Below are positions 5,609 through 7,327 of a DNA stretch of 7,327 nucleotides, one piece after another. Below the pieces are notes generated by a model, which was not told the origin of the DNA, ran no database searches, and worked only from the letters and a program-made list of their open reading frames with translations. The DNA is taken from contig CANBRH010000040.1 in NCBI GenBank assembly GCA_947371865.1, positions 1 to 7,327 on the forward strand, read 5' to 3'. Every line of letters begins with the position of its first letter. The first letter of the stretch is position 1. This DNA is from Actinomycetota bacterium (GTDB taxonomy: Bacteria > Actinomycetota > Actinomycetes > Nanopelagicales > Nanopelagicaceae). A program made the translations under genes and the position numbers.

Positions 5609-6478
5609 TTAGCCCTTTGTTGAACCCAATGTGAGTCCAGAAACAAATTGCTTTCGCAAGGTGAAGAAGACAACCAGAGTTGGAAGAAATGCCAGCGTTG
5701 CTCCCGCAGCCAACAAGTTGTAGTCCGTAAAGAACTCACCTTGTAGGTTGGAGAGTGCAGCTGTGATTGGTCGCTTGTCACCGCTCTTGAGCAGTGCTAC
5801 CGACCAGAAGAAGTCGTTATATATCCAGGTAGTCATCAAAACTCCGAGAGATGCAAGCGCTGGGCGAAGCAACGGCAGGATGACTACGTAGTAGTGCTTC
5901 CAAACGCTGGCGCCATCGACGAGTGCGGACTCAGAGATTTCCTTAGGAATTGTTTTGAGATAGTTGCTGAGCACAAAGGTCGCAAAACCCATTTGCAGAG
6001 CTACGTGAATCAAAATAAGACCTAACTGGGTGTCATATAAAACCCCATCGCCATTGATGAAATTAGGTACCCAGGTATGGATATAGAGACGAAAGATCGG
6101 AATAAAGACCAATTTTGGTGGGAGCAAATTTCCAGCCGTGAAAAGCATCAAGAGACCAACATTGAACTTGAAGCTGTAGCGGCTGACAACGAATGCCACC
6201 ATAGACGCCAAAAAAAGCGTTATGAGAACCGCAGGTACTGCAACCTCAAAGGAGTTAATAAAGTATCTCCACATTTGAGATTGAACGAGTGCGGTCCAAT
6301 AGTTATGCAGATTGAGATGATGCGGCCAAGAAACCGAACCGTACTTCAGCACATCGCCGTAAGGGCGCAGTGATTGAAGCAGAGTCCAGAAAATTGGAAA
6401 CATCCAAACAATTGCAAATATGAAGAGAATCGCAATGGCAATTGAATTGCCGAGCCGAGAGCTTTTGCCGGTAACCAT
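5609..6478 (-). CDS. Carbohydrate ABC transporter permease, MalG-like (CUT1)
   Basis: This 289-residue inner-membrane protein is the second permease of a binding-protein-dependent sugar importer. Hydrophobic segments lie at about residues 12-36, 74-98, 108-130, 152-172, 205-226 and 255-275, matching the six-helix MalG topology. The cytoplasmic EAA loop that contacts the ATPase is clear: ESALVDGASVWKHYY (183-197) followed by ILPLLRPAL (200-208), with Gly189 and Leu-Pro at 201-202. The ATG overlaps the upstream permease stop by one base (TAATG). A good AAGGA ribosome site lies 6 bases upstream, inside the preceding gene. The substrate cannot be read from a permease; CUT1 systems take up di- and oligosaccharides or polyols. 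The ATPase is not nearby and may be a shared MsiK-type protein, which is an inference. Confidence 0.94.
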   Translation of the reverse strand: MVTGKSSRLGNSIAIAILFIFAIVWMFPIFWTLLQSLRPYGDVLKYGSVSWPHHLNLHNYWTALVQSQMWRYFINSFEVAVPAVLITLFLASMVAFVVSRYSFKFNVGLLMLFTAGNLLPPKLVFIPIFRLYIHTWVPNFINGDGVLYDTQLGLILIHVALQMGFATFVLSNYLKTIPKEISESALVDGASVWKHYYVVILPLLRPALASLGVLMTTWIYNDFFWSVALLKSGDKRPITAALSNLQGEFFTDYNLLAAGATLAFLPTLVVFFTLRKQFVSGLTLGSTKG

Positions 6479-7327
6479 TACTTTTCCTTCTTAAAGGTTT
6501 GATAGAGATACAGCATGATCGGCACAATCGAAAGGCAGAAGAGGATAGTGGCCAAAGCCGCACCCCAACCGATTCGAGTTGCCTCGCCGAAAATGTTGTC
6601 ATAAACCAGAACGCCAAGTAATTGCAGACCATTACGACCACGGTTGATGATGTACACCAAGTCGAACGCACGTAGCGAGTCGATAACTGTAATTACGATG
6701 ATGATGACATTTACCGGACGCAGTGATGGGAAAATAACTTTGCGGAAGGTGTACCAAGCGGTGGCTCCATCGATAGCTGCTGCTTCGTGCAGCGAAGGGT
6801 CCACGGACTTCATTCCTGCTAAATAAAGCAACATGACATAACCAATATGGCGCCACGAAGCAATAATCAGAACGATCCAGATATTTTTATGTGGATCACC
6901 AAACCAGGAAGTCGCAGTTTGCGGATCGGTATTTCCCATTATCGAGTTTACGAATCCGTTGGTGCGGAAGATGTAGTCCCAAACAATTCCGGTAACCGCA
7001 AGTGAAAGCACCATTGGTAGATAGAAAGCTGTCTGGAAAAACTTGGTGCCCTTGAGTTCCTTATCAATGTAGTACGCGAGGATTACTCCCAGTGGAGTCG
7101 CAATTACCGCAAAGAAGCCCAGCCACAGAACGTTATTTCGTACCGCCGGCTTAAAATCTTGATAGATCGTAAAAATTTGTTGGTAATTCTTAAGGCCTGC
7201 CCAGTGAATCTGGTTTAAGCCACCAATGCCATCCCAAAAAGTAAAAGAGAGCGCAATGGTGCACAGGGCTGGTATCCATACCAGTATCACGTGGAGAAGA
7301 GTTGGGCCTCCTACTAAACCGGTGAGG
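6478..7327 (-). CDS. Carbohydrate ABC transporter permease, MalF-like (CUT1), 5' end outside window
   Basis: This inner-membrane permease is the partner of the MalG-like protein in a sugar importer. The reading frame stays open to the right edge: codons before the internal GTG at 7290 read LTGLVGGPTLLH, which continues the typical first membrane helix (ILVWIPALCTIALSF). GTG 7290 is therefore not the real start, and the N-terminus lies beyond 7327. Family features include SFTFWDGIGGL and GLKNYQQIF in the first external region, several further hydrophobic helices, and the EAA loop HEAAAIDGATAWYTFRKVIF (codons about 6789-6730) followed by PSLRP. The visible part is 282 residues and includes the natural C-terminus. 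The stop overlaps the MalG-like start by one base. The solute-binding protein gene is probably upstream, outside the window. Confidence 0.93.
   Translation of the reverse strand, partial: LTGLVGGPTLLHVILVWIPALCTIALSFTFWDGIGGLNQIHWAGLKNYQQIFTIYQDFKPAVRNNVLWLGFFAVIATPLGVILAYYIDKELKGTKFFQTAFYLPMVLSLAVTGIVWDYIFRTNGFVNSIMGNTDPQTATSWFGDPHKNIWIVLIIASWRHIGYVMLLYLAGMKSVDPSLHEAAAIDGATAWYTFRKVIFPSLRPVNVIIIVITVIDSLRAFDLVYIINRGRNGLQLLGVLVYDNIFGEATRIGWGAALATILFCLSIVPIMLYLYQTFKKEK
6485..6489 (-). promoter_or_regulatory. Shine-Dalgarno of the MalG-like gene
   Basis: AAGGA on the minus strand lies 6 bases upstream of the MalG-like ATG, within the last codons of the MalF-like gene. It supports the chosen start despite the TAATG stop-start overlap. 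Confidence 0.75.

Noticed and set aside
7288..7290. GTG as start codon of the MalF-like permease
   Set aside because: The frame is open upstream to the window edge and encodes residues that continue the first membrane helix, so the gene is truncated by the window rather than starting here.
1..7327. Mobile element, phage, CRISPR or defence island
   Set aside because: No transposase, integrase, recombinase, direct-repeat array or terminal inverted repeats were seen. Three tRNA genes could serve as attachment sites, but no duplicated tRNA 3' end is present in the window.

Overview
The window looks like a piece of chromosome from an actinobacterium (Actinomycetota) of moderate G+C content, roughly 50% by eye, with very tight gene packing. 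The main clue is gene order: tRNA-Thr, tRNA-Met, rpmG and two MaoC-type hot-dog dehydratase genes (hadA/hadB-like), then murB, aspC and a tRNA-Trp. I recognise this as a conserved actinobacterial neighbourhood in which tRNA-Trp is usually followed by secE-nusG. The modest G+C and short intergenic gaps suggest a streamlined, possibly freshwater acI-like lineage. That placement is an inference and was not tested.

Layout, left to right. A tRNA-Trp gene lies on the minus strand at the left edge. After a 145-base divergent spacer comes a plus-strand aspartate-type aminotransferase (225-1445). Its stop codon overlaps, head-on, the stop of murB. From murB rightwards every gene is on the minus strand. 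Read in the direction of transcription, the right half starts with two sugar ABC transporter permeases (MalF-like, running off the right edge, and MalG-like) and a zinc-free quinone oxidoreductase/MDR protein. Then come tRNA-Thr and tRNA-Met, one base apart, followed by rpmG, a hadA-like gene, a hadB-like gene, a family-2 glycosyltransferase-like gene with an N-terminal cysteinyl-tRNA-synthetase-tail-like segment, and murB.

How the genes fit together. The rpmG-hadA-hadB-glycosyltransferase-murB block is almost certainly one transcript: the spacings are 3 bases, a 4-base overlap, a 4-base overlap and 9 bases, and only rpmG has a strong Shine-Dalgarno sequence. It joins a ribosomal protein gene to genes for fatty-acid-type dehydration and envelope or peptidoglycan precursor synthesis. 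The permease pair belongs to a CUT1-type carbohydrate importer whose binding protein presumably lies beyond the right edge. The oxidoreductase follows it after only 9 bases. No clear intrinsic terminator is visible between the transporter block and the tRNA genes, or between the convergent aspC and murB genes.

No mobile element, CRISPR array, integrase or phage gene was seen. I did not find a clearly new defence or mobile system. The least explained gene is the glycosyltransferase-like protein with the tRNA-synthetase-like N-terminus, followed by the shortened HadA-like subunit.
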